The position numbers and the translations under genes were made by a program. Below are positions 19,065 to 27,358 of a stretch of DNA of 64,000 nucleotides, piece by piece. Position 1 is the first letter of the stretch; every line of letters begins with the position of its first letter. The DNA comes from Prado023 sp964418695 (GTDB lineage: Bacteria > Actinomycetota > Actinomycetes > S36-B12 > CAIYMF01), in assembly GCA_964418695.1 (NCBI GenBank), contig CAYQMN010000015.1, positions 1 through 64,000 of the forward strand, written 5' to 3'. Below the pieces are notes generated by a model. That model saw only the letters and a program-made list of their open reading frames with translations, was not told the origin of the DNA and searched no databases.

Positions 19065-19699
19065 CGGCAGAGCCTCCTCGGCGACGAAAAGTGCACGGGA
19101 CAGGAAACGGCCCGTGTCGGTCGCCGAGTGTAGACCGATGCCCGGGAAGCGCCCGCGCTGGCCGTCGGCCACATGTCCCACAATCTGGTGAGTTCCGGCT
19201 GCGCAGGGCAGGGGAAGCCACCACGTTTGCGGGCGTGATGTAGATCACAGCAGCGCTGTCGCGGTTGGTCGGATTAACCATGTGTGCCTGTCTGCGCGGT
19301 CGAGCCGCGTGCGGTGGCGGCCCACTGCGGTCCGGTTCTGGGCAGGCAACTTCAGGGGGGTCGGGTTCCTCGCGGGGGAGGGAACCAGGCCCGACCCGCC
19401 CGATGATGAGGACGATCCGGCGAAAGTGGGCGTATCCTTGCGTTCTGGAGGCCCTGCCGTTGCTCCCCCGTCGCGGTGGGGCCTCCGCTATGCCCTCGTG
19501 ATGCTTGCCCTCGTGGGGCTAGCCCTTCGCTGCTGTCGTGCCCCGCAACGGGTGGGGCCTCCTCGTCGAGCGACGAGCAGTCGGGGAATGCGCAGTCCAG
19601 CGAAACTGGGGTGCAGCGCGGGGAGGTCAGGCCGGATGTATAGGTGTGAGCCTGACGCTGCCGCTGGCACCCGCCCTTCCGGTGACACCCGGCCTGATC
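19065..19699. other. 635-bp intergenic region between divergent sdhC and the sigma-factor gene
   Basis: No convincing gene was found. It contains a Crp/GlxR-like site (19234-19249), an imperfect long hairpin (arms 19358-19369 and 19381-19397), a -10-like TATCCT at 19433-19438 pointing toward the sigma gene, and a hairpin with arms GGAGGCC (19447-19453) and GGCCTCC (19480-19486). GTGGGGCCTCC occurs twice, near 19476 and 19551. The run of structures between the possible promoter and the sigma gene could be a structured leader; no known riboswitch class is recognised. Confidence 0.5.
19234..19249. promoter_or_regulatory. Crp/GlxR-like binding site upstream of sdhCDAB
   Basis: CGTGATGTAGATCACA matches 15 of 16 positions of the actinobacterial GlxR pattern TGTGA-N2-TA-N2-TCACA. 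It is a near-perfect palindrome in the divergent region between sdhC and the sigma factor. GlxR and Mycobacterium Crp are known to act on sdh operons; activity here is inferred. Confidence 0.6.
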
Positions 19700-20299
19700 A
19701 TGGCTGACCTGGGGTCGGATTCCGCGGAGCAGAGCGCCGACTCCCTGCTGTGGGCGGCCGTGCTCGCCGGCGACGCCGACGCGTTCGAGGTCCTCTACGA
19801 CCGGCACGCCGAGGCGGTGCATCGGCTGCTCGTACGCCGGGTGGGTCCCCAGGAGGCGCCCGACCTGACCGCGGAGGTGTTCGCCCGGGCCTGGGCGCAC
19901 CGAGCCCGGATCCGGCTGGCGGACCCGGGTGGGCTGTTCCCCTGGCTGCTGGGGACCGCGTTGAACCTCGCGCGCACCCACGGCGCCTCCGCCGCAGCCA
20001 CCGGCCGGCTGACCGAACGGCTGGCGCATCGCGGCCCTCAGGCCGAAGACCCGATCGCCGAGCTGATCGACACCCTCGACGACGCGGCCGCCCTCCCACA
20101 CGCCTACGCCGCCTTGGCCTCGTTGTCCGTGGACGACCAGGAGATCCTGACCCTGTGCGTCCTGGAGGGTCTGACCCCCACCGAGGCCGCCAGCGCCCTG
20201 GGGCTGCGGCCCAGCAGCCTCCGCTCCCGACTGACCCGCGCGCGCAGGCGCCTCGCCAAGGCCTACGAGCGCTCCTGGAAGGAGGGGATCAGGCCATGA
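19700..20299 (+). CDS. ECF-like RNA polymerase sigma factor
   Basis: The 199-residue product has sigma region 2 (about 14-75; AFEVLYDRHAEAVHRLL and DLTAEVFARAW are typical) and region 4 (about 135-190; LSVDDQEILTLCVLEGLTPTEAA followed by the recognition helix LRPSSLRSRLTRARRRL). The start at ATG 19700 leaves the usual short leader before region 2, but no strong ribosome site precedes it; GTG 19646 is an alternative. The stop overlaps the next start as ATGA, so the downstream membrane protein is translationally coupled and is the probable partner or anti-sigma factor. Confidence 0.85.
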   Translation: MADLGSDSAEQSADSLLWAAVLAGDADAFEVLYDRHAEAVHRLLVRRVGPQEAPDLTAEVFARAWAHRARIRLADPGGLFPWLLGTALNLARTHGASAAATGRLTERLAHRGPQAEDPIAELIDTLDDAAALPHAYAALASLSVDDQEILTLCVLEGLTPTEAASALGLRPSSLRSRLTRARRRLAKAYERSWKEGIRP

Positions 20300-20871
20300 C
20301 CGAGCCCCGTGTCGAGTCGCTGCTCCGCAGCGCAGCGATCAGCCCCCTGTCGGAGCACCAGCGCGTCGCGCACAAGCAGGCGCTGCGCGCCCTGGTCGGC
20401 GCCGACCCCGACCGTGCCTCGTCCCTGTCCAAGCCCCAGCCCGTCCGGCCCCTGGGCCGCTGGCGTCGAGCCGGGATCGTGCTGGTCTCCGGCGGGCTGG
20501 TCCTGGCCGGCGCCGGGACGGCGACCGGGTTCCTGACCCGCGCCGAGCCCGAGGAGCGCCGCGTCGTGCGCTGCTTCAGCGTCGCCGCGCCGCCGTTCAC
20601 CCTCGGAGCGCCCGGCAGCTACGACATCAGCTACAGCGATGCCGACGACAGTGTGGAGCAGACGGCGGCATACGCGATCGAGCTGTGCGGCGCCGGCTGG
20701 GAGGAGGGAAGCATGCCCTGGCCGGAGACCAAGCCGCCCGGGTACGTGAGCCCCGAACCCCAGCCCGTGCCCGAGCTGCAGGCCTGCATCCTGCCGGAGG
20801 GCATCGTGGGGGTGTTCCCCGGCGACCCGGGCACCTGCCTGCGCCTCGGCCTGCCCACCTCGGCGGCCTGA
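20296..20871 (+). CDS. Single-pass membrane protein coupled to the sigma factor, putative anti-sigma or sensor
   Basis: The 191-residue protein starts with the ATGA overlap of the sigma gene. Residues 1-55 are a basic cytoplasmic region (TEPRVESLLRSAAISPL), one transmembrane helix lies at about 58-76 (IVLVSGGLVLAGAGTATGF), and about 110 extracytoplasmic residues with four Cys follow (motifs RCFSVAAPP, IELCGAGWEEG, QACILPEG, GTCLRLGL). No zinc-anti-sigma HxxxCxxC motif is present. The layout resembles membrane anti-sigma factors found beside ECF sigma genes, but the cytoplasmic region is short. It could instead be a secreted-type sensor domain. Function inferred only from coupling and topology. 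Confidence 0.7.
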   Translation: MTEPRVESLLRSAAISPLSEHQRVAHKQALRALVGADPDRASSLSKPQPVRPLGRWRRAGIVLVSGGLVLAGAGTATGFLTRAEPEERRVVRCFSVAAPPFTLGAPGSYDISYSDADDSVEQTAAYAIELCGAGWEEGSMPWPETKPPGYVSPEPQPVPELQACILPEGIVGVFPGDPGTCLRLGLPTSAA

Positions 20872-20903
20872 CACCTCGGCGGCCTGCCCACCTCGGCGGC
20901 CGA
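20849..20903 (+). repeat. Tandem repeat spanning a stop codon (CACCTCGGCGGCC units)
   Basis: The last codons of the preceding gene and the following 30 bp carry three copies of CACCTCGGCGGCC (starting near 20854, 20872 and 20890). The stop TGA falls between copies 1 and 2. The element fills the 44-bp gap before the convergent permease stop. Confidence 0.7.
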
Positions 20904-20915
20904 GCCAGGAGCGGG

Positions 20916-21989
20916 TCAGTCGTCGAGGATGTCGACGATGGCGCCCGCGCCGGCGATCCGCAGCACGAGGGGGCCCACGGCGATCCAGGCAAGGGTGACC
21001 AGCAGGATCGGCTGGAGCAGGTACCAGAGGACGTCCGGGCTCGTGGGCAGGCCCAATTGGGTCAGGGCGACCCAGAGCATGCCCGTCGTGGCCACCAGGA
21101 GCATCGCCGTCCAGGCCAGCACGAGCACCTGGAGGCTGTGCATGGCGGTCAGCGCCGGCCAGCCCGTGCCGGTGGCTCGATACACGCCGACCTCGCGCCG
21201 CCGAGTGACCCCCACAAAGCCCAGCAGGGCCAGGCCGGCGACGGTCGCGACCAGCCAGGCCATGCGGCCCGCCGACTCGCTCAGTCGCTGGACGATCCCG
21301 GTCCGTGTGGCCGGATCGAGGAACGCCGTGACCAGCACGGTGCTCCCCGCCAGCCCGACCATGGCCGTCTGCTCGGCCGCTCCGGCGGAACCCGCAGGAA
21401 CCCGCAGCCAGCATTCCTGGGCCCGCCCCGAGGCCGGAACCACCCGCACGACGCTGGACTGGAGGGCGACCGGGGCCACCGAGGGCGGCAGCCTGTCCGT
21501 GACGGTGACGCGCTGGCCGTCGATGGACATCCGCATCCCGGGTGAGAGGCCTCGGGTGCTCGACAAGTCGCGGCCGACGAACAGCCCGGTCGATCCGTCG
21601 TACTCGGGCCACCACGTGCGCAGTCCCCCGGCAGTGAGGTCGACCAGGGGCAGGTCAATGCCAGAGGGCGTCCAGACGGCAGTCGTCGTGATGTTCTCGC
21701 CAAGGGAAGCGCCCGCGGCGAGGACGCCCGGCGCCTGGGAGAGCGCCTCGCACTGGGCGGCATCGAGCCACGAGTCCTGGGCCACGGTCACCACGGAGAC
21801 GTCCAGGCCCGCCTCGCGGGCCGCCTGCTCGGCCGCGAAGGCCGTCTTGAGGTCGGCGGTGGACACCAGGAGGCAGGTGCCCAGGATCGCCGCCAAGGCC
21901 AGGCCCGTGGCTGTGTGCAGCCCTGCGATGCGGCGCAGTGCCTCGCTTGCCAGCTCCCTGACCCGCCAGGATCCAGCGGTCCTCGTCAC
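20916..21989 (-). CDS. FtsX/MacB-type ABC transporter permease
   Basis: The 357-residue permease has one N-terminal helix (about 28-45), an about 190-residue extracytoplasmic domain and three C-terminal helices (about 245-262, 290-312 and 325-347). That is the MacB/FtsX topology used for extruding peptides or lipoproteins from the outer face of the membrane rather than for import. It contains LVATVAGLALLGFVGVTRRREVGVYRA, the typical FtsX cytoplasmic loop. It starts at GTG 21989, 10 bp after the ATPase stop, with GGTGAGG upstream. It is the last gene of the operon carrying the secreted protein, the lipoprotein and the adaptor. Confidence 0.85.
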   Translation of the reverse strand: MTRTAGSWRVRELASEALRRIAGLHTATGLALAAILGTCLLVSTADLKTAFAAEQAAREAGLDVSVVTVAQDSWLDAAQCEALSQAPGVLAAGASLGENITTTAVWTPSGIDLPLVDLTAGGLRTWWPEYDGSTGLFVGRDLSSTRGLSPGMRMSIDGQRVTVTDRLPPSVAPVALQSSVVRVVPASGRAQECWLRVPAGSAGAAEQTAMVGLAGSTVLVTAFLDPATRTGIVQRLSESAGRMAWLVATVAGLALLGFVGVTRRREVGVYRATGTGWPALTAMHSLQVLVLAWTAMLLVATTGMLWVALTQLGLPTSPDVLWYLLQPILLVTLAWIAVGPLVLRIAGAGAIVDILDD

Positions 21990-21999
21990 GCCCTCACCG

Positions 22000-22623
22000 T
22001 CACTGTCCGCAGAGCTTTCCGGCGACCAGTTGGTACGCGCGGTCGGCCTGCTGTGCCACCGCCGGATCGTGCGTCGCGACCACGACGGCTGACGCGCGGA
22101 AGCCGGCGAACAGCACGTCGATCACCCCGTCCGCGGTCACCCGGTCCAGGTTCGCGGTGGGCTCGTCCATGAGCACCACGGGCGCGCGCACAACCGCAGC
22201 CCGGGCCATGGCCACGCGCTGTGCCTGGCCGCCGGAGATCTCGCGCGCCCGCCGGCCGGCGAGCCTGGCCACTCCGAAGGCGTCGAGCGCGTCGTGGGCG
22301 GCCTCCTGCGCGGCGTCCCGGCTCACGCCCCGGGCGAGGGCGGGGAGCGTCACGTTGTCCAAGACGCTGCGGTCCAGGATCAGGTGCATCCGCTGGAACA
22401 CCCACGACACGAGCGCCGGCGCAGGCGGCCGGTCCTGGATCGTGATCGTGCCGCTTCGGGGCTGACGCAGCCCGCCCAGCAAGGCCAGGAGCGTCGTCTT
22501 GCCAGTCCCGGAGGGCGCCATGACGACCACGGCCTGGCCCTGCTCCACGTCGAGGGCGAGCCCGTGGAGCAGCAGCGGGGCGCCGGGGAACCCGAAGCTC
22601 ACGTCCCTGACCGTCAGGGACAT
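22000..22623 (-). CDS. ABC transporter ATP-binding protein (MacB/LolD class)
   Basis: The 207-residue ATPase powers the adjacent permease. Walker A APSGTGKTT is at about 36-44, the Q-loop at VFQRMHL near 76, the signature ISGGQAQRVAMARA at 129-142, Walker B VVLMDEPT at 149-156 and the H-loop at THDPAV near 184. Length and motifs fit the small MacB/LolD exporter subfamily. The start overlaps the preceding adaptor gene by 10 nt, so the two are probably translated together. Confidence 0.9.
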   Translation of the reverse strand: MSLTVRDVSFGFPGAPLLLHGLALDVEQGQAVVVMAPSGTGKTTLLALLGGLRQPRSGTITIQDRPPAPALVSWVFQRMHLILDRSVLDNVTLPALARGVSRDAAQEAAHDALDAFGVARLAGRRAREISGGQAQRVAMARAAVVRAPVVLMDEPTANLDRVTADGVIDVLFAGFRASAVVVATHDPAVAQQADRAYQLVAGKLCGQ

Positions 22624-23738
22624 TCCACCTCCCCGGCCGAGAGGTGCGCCGCGGGATCGAGCAGCACCATCGCCCCGGCCAAGGCCTCGCCGGCCACGAC
22701 GGCGGCCCCTGAGGCAGTGGTGCCGGTGATGGTCAGCCCAGTCACTCGCTGCGGGCCCGTCTCCGCCTGGCGCCAGACGCAGGCCCCGGGTCCGGAGCTG
22801 GAGCCGACGAGTGCACCCGGCGCCACGGCCACCGCCGGACCCGCCTCGGCCAGGGCGAGGATCCCCTCGCCCCGGATCAGCGATGTGGTGGCGACATCCG
22901 CAGCATCGCCGGGGCGGCTGGTCCCGGACTCGCCACCGCTGGGGTCCGAGTCGATGCCCGCCTCCGTGGGGTCCTGCAGTAGGGCGAGCAGCTCCGAGGG
23001 GTGCTCGGTCGCCCACCTTCGGTCTTTGCGAGCGATCTCGACCGAGGTGCCGCGCGCGGTCAGCAGGTAGTGCCCGTCGGCGATACGGGCGTCCGCTACG
23101 TCGAACGTTGCCAGCGACGCGGCGGTCCGCAGCGCTGGCTCCCCGAGACCGGGTGCGGACGCCCCCAGGCGCACGGCCAGGCTGGCCACGACGATCGAGT
23201 CCCGGGGAATCCGCAGGAACCAGGAGGGCTGCGCCCGCCCGTCCGGCGGCAGACCCAGCTGCGCCTGCAGGCGCCGCACGGCATCCCCGGTGGCGGTCCC
23301 GAACCGACCGGTCTGCTCCAGCGTGACCCCCAGCGCCTGACCGAGTGCGCTCTGCAGCGCGCGCACGTCCTGGCCTTGGTCGCCGATCGCCAGCGTTCTG
23401 AACAGGACACCTGAGGCGTGGTAGGCGAACACCGGAATCCCGTCCACGGCATAGACCCGTTGCCCTGGGGCGAGGGTGTCCCCGGCTGTGGCCCACACGT
23501 GCGTGACCACCCCGGTGGGTCCGGCTGCCAGCACCTCGGTGGCGGGCCGAACCTTGGCGGAGACGCGGACCTTGCGAGCCTGATCGTCCGGCCAGGGGTC
23601 CACGCGGACGAACGCGAACGCGGAGTGGGGCTCGAGGGCGGCCGGGACAGGCCGGCCGACCCCGGCGGTGATCGCGAGACCGATCACGCTGGCGGTGGTC
23701 ACCACCATCGTGACCCACCAGACCGACGCTGGTCTCAC
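22614..23738 (-). CDS. Membrane-anchored efflux adaptor with a peptidoglycan-binding domain
   Basis: The 374-residue protein has an N-terminal signal anchor (about 8-28). It then has a HlyD-like first barrel region containing GVVTHVWATAGDTLAPGQRVY (about 76-96) and a PG_binding_1 domain (about 113-168; GDQGQDVRALQSAL and FGTATGDAVRRLQ). A further barrel region with EIARKDRRWATEH and a C-terminal beta portion follow. Such proteins act as the extracytoplasmic adaptor of MacB-type exporters in Gram-positive bacteria. It starts at GTG 23738, overlapping the lipoprotein stop as GTGA, and overlaps the ATPase by 10 nt. Confidence 0.85.
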   Translation of the reverse strand: MRPASVWWVTMVVTTASVIGLAITAGVGRPVPAALEPHSAFAFVRVDPWPDDQARKVRVSAKVRPATEVLAAGPTGVVTHVWATAGDTLAPGQRVYAVDGIPVFAYHASGVLFRTLAIGDQGQDVRALQSALGQALGVTLEQTGRFGTATGDAVRRLQAQLGLPPDGRAQPSWFLRIPRDSIVVASLAVRLGASAPGLGEPALRTAASLATFDVADARIADGHYLLTARGTSVEIARKDRRWATEHPSELLALLQDPTEAGIDSDPSGGESGTSRPGDAADVATTSLIRGEGILALAEAGPAVAVAPGALVGSSSGPGACVWRQAETGPQRVTGLTITGTTASGAAVVAGEALAGAMVLLDPAAHLSAGEVECP

Positions 23739-24289
23739 GGATCGACCTTGCCCTCCGGGAACACCAGGCTGTACTTCTCCAGGCAGAGCAGTCCGGGGCT
23801 CATGTCCTCGGCCCGCTGCTCAGCAATCGCCCCCACGATCTCCTGCTCGGTGTTCGCCGGACTGAGGCCATCCACCCCGACTCGGGCCAGGCAGTCGATC
23901 AGCTTGACCACGAGTGCATCTCGCGCGGCACCCGTGGGCACATGCTGCTTGAAGTACTGCCGCTGCACTGTGGTCGCGGTCTCGTCGAAGCACGTGTCCC
24001 ACGCCGCCGACGCCGCCGAGACGTCCTCCTCGTGGCCCGACCGAGGATTCATCGACAACCCCAGAGTGACCCCGTCGAGCTCCGCCTTGGGCTGGCTGGT
24101 CTCCCACCCCAAGTCGTTCAGGCAGGCAGCCACACCGTCGATCGTGGCGCGGTACTCGGCCGCGGTCACCGTGCCATCGGCCAGGACGTCAGCGCGCGGC
24201 CCGGCCGTCGGCCCCTGCTGACCGCAGCCGGCCAGAGCAAGGCCCAGCGAGCACAGCCCCACCACCGGCCACAAGCCGGATCTCAGCAC
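23735..24289 (-). CDS. Lipoprotein of unknown function, paired with a secreted four-Cys protein
   Basis: The 184-residue product has a lipobox, LALAGC, near residue 22 after a short hydrophobic stretch; the mature part contains four further Cys (motifs GVAACLNDLG, WDTCFDE, KLIDCLARVG, LLCLEKYS) in an otherwise helical, acidic sequence. No family is recognised. GTG 24289 overlaps the secreted protein's stop by 7 nt (GTGCTGA), with GGAG 8 nt upstream, so the two genes are strictly coupled. Its place between a small secreted protein and an exporter suggests a substrate chaperone, immunity factor or capture lipoprotein. That role is inference. Confidence 0.75.
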   Translation of the reverse strand: MLRSGLWPVVGLCSLGLALAGCGQQGPTAGPRADVLADGTVTAAEYRATIDGVAACLNDLGWETSQPKAELDGVTLGLSMNPRSGHEEDVSAASAAWDTCFDETATTVQRQYFKQHVPTGAARDALVVKLIDCLARVGVDGLSPANTEQEIVGAIAEQRAEDMSPGLLCLEKYSLVFPEGKVDP

Positions 24290-24693
24290 GTCAAGCTCCG
24301 TGCTGCCCCGTTCTTGGTCGTTGACTCGCCGTCGCTGGTCTTGCCGTAGCCCTGTCCCCGGTAGTTGTCGGTGCCGTGGCCATTGCAGTTGTAGGACTGG
24401 GTGATGGCAAGTGACGTTGTCCCACCCGAGTAGAGAGTCTTCCATTCAGTCCGGTTGAGCCAGGCGGACCCCACCTGCTCCGCGATCCGATTTCGCACTT
24501 CGACGGCGGTGTAGTCCATGTACGTGCTGCACGTGACGGTGGAAGTGCTGTAGACATACACGCCGTCACTCGTCGGAGTGGACACCGACAAGCCGCAGTT
24601 CGAGTCCATGGTCGCCCACGCGGGCGCCGCGGCGAGTCCAGCCCCCACCATGGAACCCGCAATGGCGAGGCCCAGCATTGTTCGTGCTCGCAT
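24283..24693 (-). CDS. Small secreted four-cysteine protein, candidate exported effector
   Basis: The 136-residue product has a strong signal peptide (about 1-27; hydrophobic LGLAIAGSMVGAGL, cleavage after PAWA). The mature about 109 residues are Ser/Thr/Tyr-rich with four Cys (33, 55, 103, 136), enough for two disulfides, and the last residue is Cys. No known bacteriocin family is recognised. AAGGGGG precedes the ATG by 6 nt, and a Crp-like site lies 72 bp upstream. It is the first gene of a five-gene operon ending in a MacB-like exporter, whose natural cargo or beneficiary it may be. Bacteriocin, surface toxin or signalling protein are all possible. Confidence 0.75.
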   Translation of the reverse strand: MRARTMLGLAIAGSMVGAGLAAAPAWATMDSNCGLSVSTPTSDGVYVYSTSTVTCSTYMDYTAVEVRNRIAEQVGSAWLNRTEWKTLYSGGTTSLAITQSYNCNGHGTDNYRGQGYGKTSDGESTTKNGAARSLTC

Positions 24694-24764
24694 GATTCCC
24701 CCTTCAGGACCTTCCCGTTCGACTGGTAATCCGAGGTGGCGAGGCTTCGCTGCAGAGACGATGA

Positions 24765-24780
24765 TGTGATCTACGTCACG
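24765..24780. promoter_or_regulatory. Crp/GlxR-like binding site upstream of the secreted-protein operon
   Basis: TGTGATCTACGTCACG matches 15 of 16 positions of TGTGA-N2-TA-N2-TCACA. It is centred 80 bp upstream of the secreted protein's start and just after the stop of the upstream ATPase gene, so it is well placed to control the operon. Function is inferred. Confidence 0.55.
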
Positions 24781-24827
24781 GGTTGCGGAGACGGCCCCCC
24801 GGAGCTGGCCTGCGGCGCTTGGCGCGC

Positions 24828-26039
24828 TCAGGCGTGGGTTCGCAGGTATCGGCCGAAGTGGGGCACGGTGAAGGAGATCTGCCCGCGCTCGCCGGAGTAG
24901 ATGAGGCCCTTCTTGAGAAGCGCGTCGCGTGCCGGCGAAAGAGCCTGGGGCTTGCGGGACAGCTGGGCGGCGACATCCGCGGTGGCCACGCCGCGGGACT
25001 CCTCGCCGGCCTGCTCGGCGAGGTCGGCCATCGCACGCAGGTACTCGCGCTCGCCCGGGGTCGCGCGCTCGAACCGGGAGCCGAAGAAGCCCACCGCGAG
25101 CTCGGACTCGGCCTCTGGCGCGGCCACCGCGACGTCGGCGGCTGTGATCGGGGAGCGCGGCGCGCGGTCCCACACGGCCTTGCCGTACGCCTGGATGAAG
25201 TAGGGGTAGCCGCCGGTGGCGTCGTACATGGCTGCCAGCGCAAGCTCCTCCCACCCCGCGCCTTCGTCGAGGGCGGGCCGCACGAGGGCGGAGTCGGCGG
25301 CGGCCCGGTCGAGCCGGTCGATGCGCGAGTAGCGGAACAGGCGCTCCGAGTAGGACTTGGACGCCGAGAGCACCGCGGGCAGGTGCGGCAGGCCGGCCCC
25401 GACGATGATGAGCGGCAGGCCGGTCTGGCTGATCTCGTGGGCGGCTGCGCAGAGCGCTGACACGTCGTCCGGGCCGAGGTCCTGCATCTCGTCGATGAAC
25501 ACGGCGATCCCGCGGCCGGTGTCGGCGGCTGCGCCCGCGAGGTCGGTGAGCAGCTCGACCAGGTCGATCTCGATGTCGCCGGAGTCGGCGCGCCCGGGCA
25601 CCGCCGGGACGACGATGCCCGGGCTCCACCGGTCGGCAGGCCGGCCGGACCGCCCCCGTGCGGGTGCGGTGCCGCCGGGCTCCTTCTGCGCGAACGACCG
25701 GATGACGCCCAGCGCGTGGTCGCCGGACCCGATCGCCGGCCCGAGCTCGCGCACCGCTTGGTGGGCCGCCGAGGCCAGCGGCCGGCGCAGGGAGAGGTCC
25801 GGGCGGGCCTCGAGCTTGCCGGTGCCCCAGCCGGCGCGCACCGCCGCCGAGCGCATGGCGTTGAGCAGCACGGTCTTGCCCACGCCGCGCAGCCCGGTGA
25901 GTACCACGCTGCGCTCGGGCCGCGCCCTGGCGACGCGGGCCAGCACCACCTCGAAGGCCCGCAGCTGCTCGTCGCGGCCGGCCAGCTCTGGGGGTCGCTG
26001 GCCGGCGCCGGGGGCGTAGGGGTTCCGGACGGGATCCAC
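24828..26039 (-). CDS. AAA-family ATPase, ORC/STAND-like, of unknown function
   Basis: The 403-residue protein has Walker A GLRGVGKT at 49-56 and Walker B AVFIDEMQDL with Asp183 and Glu184. Sensor-like IIVGAGLPHLP lies near 213, followed by a winged-helix-like C-terminus (about 315-400). The overall form is that of archaeal-ATPase-like proteins common in actinobacteria, often annotated only as ATP-binding protein. GTG 26039 has no ribosome site, but TACCCT lies 6 nt upstream, consistent with a leaderless transcript. It is co-directional with the downstream secreted-protein operon but separated by 134 bp with its own Crp-like site. A link to transposition is possible because an IS scar lies upstream; not shown. 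Confidence 0.8.
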   Translation of the reverse strand: MDPVRNPYAPGAGQRPPELAGRDEQLRAFEVVLARVARARPERSVVLTGLRGVGKTVLLNAMRSAAVRAGWGTGKLEARPDLSLRRPLASAAHQAVRELGPAIGSGDHALGVIRSFAQKEPGGTAPARGRSGRPADRWSPGIVVPAVPGRADSGDIEIDLVELLTDLAGAAADTGRGIAVFIDEMQDLGPDDVSALCAAAHEISQTGLPLIIVGAGLPHLPAVLSASKSYSERLFRYSRIDRLDRAAADSALVRPALDEGAGWEELALAAMYDATGGYPYFIQAYGKAVWDRAPRSPITAADVAVAAPEAESELAVGFFGSRFERATPGEREYLRAMADLAEQAGEESRGVATADVAAQLSRKPQALSPARDALLKKGLIYSGERGQISFTVPHFGRYLRTHA

Positions 26040-26122
26040 GATCGGAGGGTATGGGCCTGTCTAGGATCCACCGCATACATCCGCAGACTTCGGCATCGTG
26101 GCGTGATCGCCGCTTGGTCGCA

Positions 26123-26311
26123 GACGGCGACGGCGAGGTGGCCGGTGAAGGCGATCACCGGAACGGCGGGCACGAACCCCAGGACGACGATGCCCAGCGC
26201 TGTGATGCCGCCGGCTATCGCGGTCCCGACGAGCACCCCGTGGGCGTAGGCGCCGGCGGTCTCCAGGACGAACACGCGGCCCTGCCAGGACCGTGGAGCG
26301 CCCAGGGAGAA
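26123..26311 (-). pseudogene. Duplicated 189-bp fragment of the large FtsX permease 3' end
   Basis: This stretch matches 27419-27607 with two mismatches in 189 bp. On the minus strand it would encode FVLETAGAYAHGV...VIAFTG, the last helix region of the 816-residue permease, without the rest of the gene. Flanking sequences differ from the first base outside each end. The copies are direct repeats 1296 bp apart with a degraded transposase between, so this is a recombination scar rather than a gene. Confidence 0.9.
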
Positions 26312-26604
26312 ATGGCCCAGAGATGAGGGGATGGATGGACGGACCGATGTCCCTCGGCCAGCGGCGGGGACTCTCCCGCCCGGAAGGGGAATCCCACATC
26401 GGCCTGACCAAGAGATTCGGTCTATCAGAACGGATATGCCCGACTAAGGGATTTCGTTATACGCCGTGATACAGCCACAGACATGGATCCCCACCTGCGC
26501 TGAACGCGAGTTCGTAGGTGCTCCAGGATGCGGCTTGGTGGAAGCCGGCGGTTTCGTCCCGGAGCTTCCTTCGCGCTTCGCGCGCTCATCGCGAAGGGTT
26601 CTTG
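26312..26604. other. Non-coding stretch between the permease fragment and the transposase remnant
   Basis: Base composition is visibly less GC-rich than the surroundings around 26400-26530 (for example TTTCGTTATACG). No gene, clear terminal inverted repeat or target duplication was identified. It probably holds decayed insertion-sequence DNA. Confidence 0.5.
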
Positions 26605-27045
26605 GTTGTGAGGCGACACGGTCGCGCACTGCGGGCCCACGCTGAAGGGCGAGTTCGCCCGCACCCTGACCTGACCTGTGTGCACACCGGCTGGACGTTC
26701 ACCCGCGCGATCCGCAACGACGCCCACCTGCACGTGCTCGACGCGCTCAAGGCCGCCGAGGCGCAGATCCCGTTCGGGATCGTCGGGCTGGACTTCGACA
26801 ACGGCTCGGAGTTCCTCAACCACGACGTGGTCGGGTGGGCCGGCAGGGCATCTACTTCACCCGGTCGCGGCCCTACAAGAAGAACGACCAGGCGACCGTG
26901 GAGTCCAAGATCAACCACCTGGTCCGCCGTTACGCGTTCTACTACCAGTACGACACCCCGGCCGAGGTCCGGGTGCTCCACCGGCTCTGGCCGCTGGTCA
27001 ACGACCGGCTCAACTACTTCACCCCTCCCGCCCACTCAGTACCTC
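26605..27045 (+). pseudogene. Degraded DDE-integrase-type transposase with at least two frameshifts
   Basis: Three successive frames give parts of one rve-family transposase: GDTVAHCGPTLKGEFARTLT (26612 on), then CVHTGWTFTRAIRNDAHLHV to LDFDNGSEFLNHDVVGW (26677-26840). Last comes GIYFTRSRPYKKNDQATVES to PLVNDRLNYFTP (26847-27030). Each join needs a shift of the same kind, consistent with two single-base deletions. The N-terminal DNA-binding part is missing and the end breaks off near 27045. The LDFDNGSEF and KKNDQATVES motifs carry the second Asp and the Glu of the catalytic triad. No terminal repeats were found. It is certainly inactive. Confidence 0.85.
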
Positions 27046-27358
27046 CCTCCAGAGGTCATTGGTGAGTCGGCTCAGGCGGCGATCTGTGTCAGCAAACAAG
27101 GAGTGCGGAGGTCCGTCGAGCAGCGGTGGCACGTCACTGATGGCATCCAGTCCCAGGGCGTCTCTCACAGCAAGCAGCTGAATGACCCGCTCCTGAGGTC
27201 CTACCTGGAAGGGAGGCGGCCACCCACGTCTGCTGGCTCCGAATCGGCGTCGCCACCTCACCGCAGAGCAGCGCTCCTACGAAACGTAGACAGAGTCCGT
27301 TGGCCCATCAATGGTCCCGCACACAGCGCCGGTGCCGGCGCCCTGCTCGGTCCTTGCC
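27046..27358. other. 313 bp without a recognised gene, upstream flank of the permease 3' end
   Basis: On the minus strand an open stretch (about 27070-27220) gives QERVIQLLAVRDALGLDAI and LFADTDRRLSRLTNDLW, which reads like protein but has no start, context or recognised family. It may be a gene fragment brought in with the transposon. Nothing else is seen. Confidence 0.35.

Noticed and set aside
26425..26823. A minus-strand gene opposite the transposase remnant
   Set aside because: The frame is antisense to recognisable transposase motifs and has no family match.
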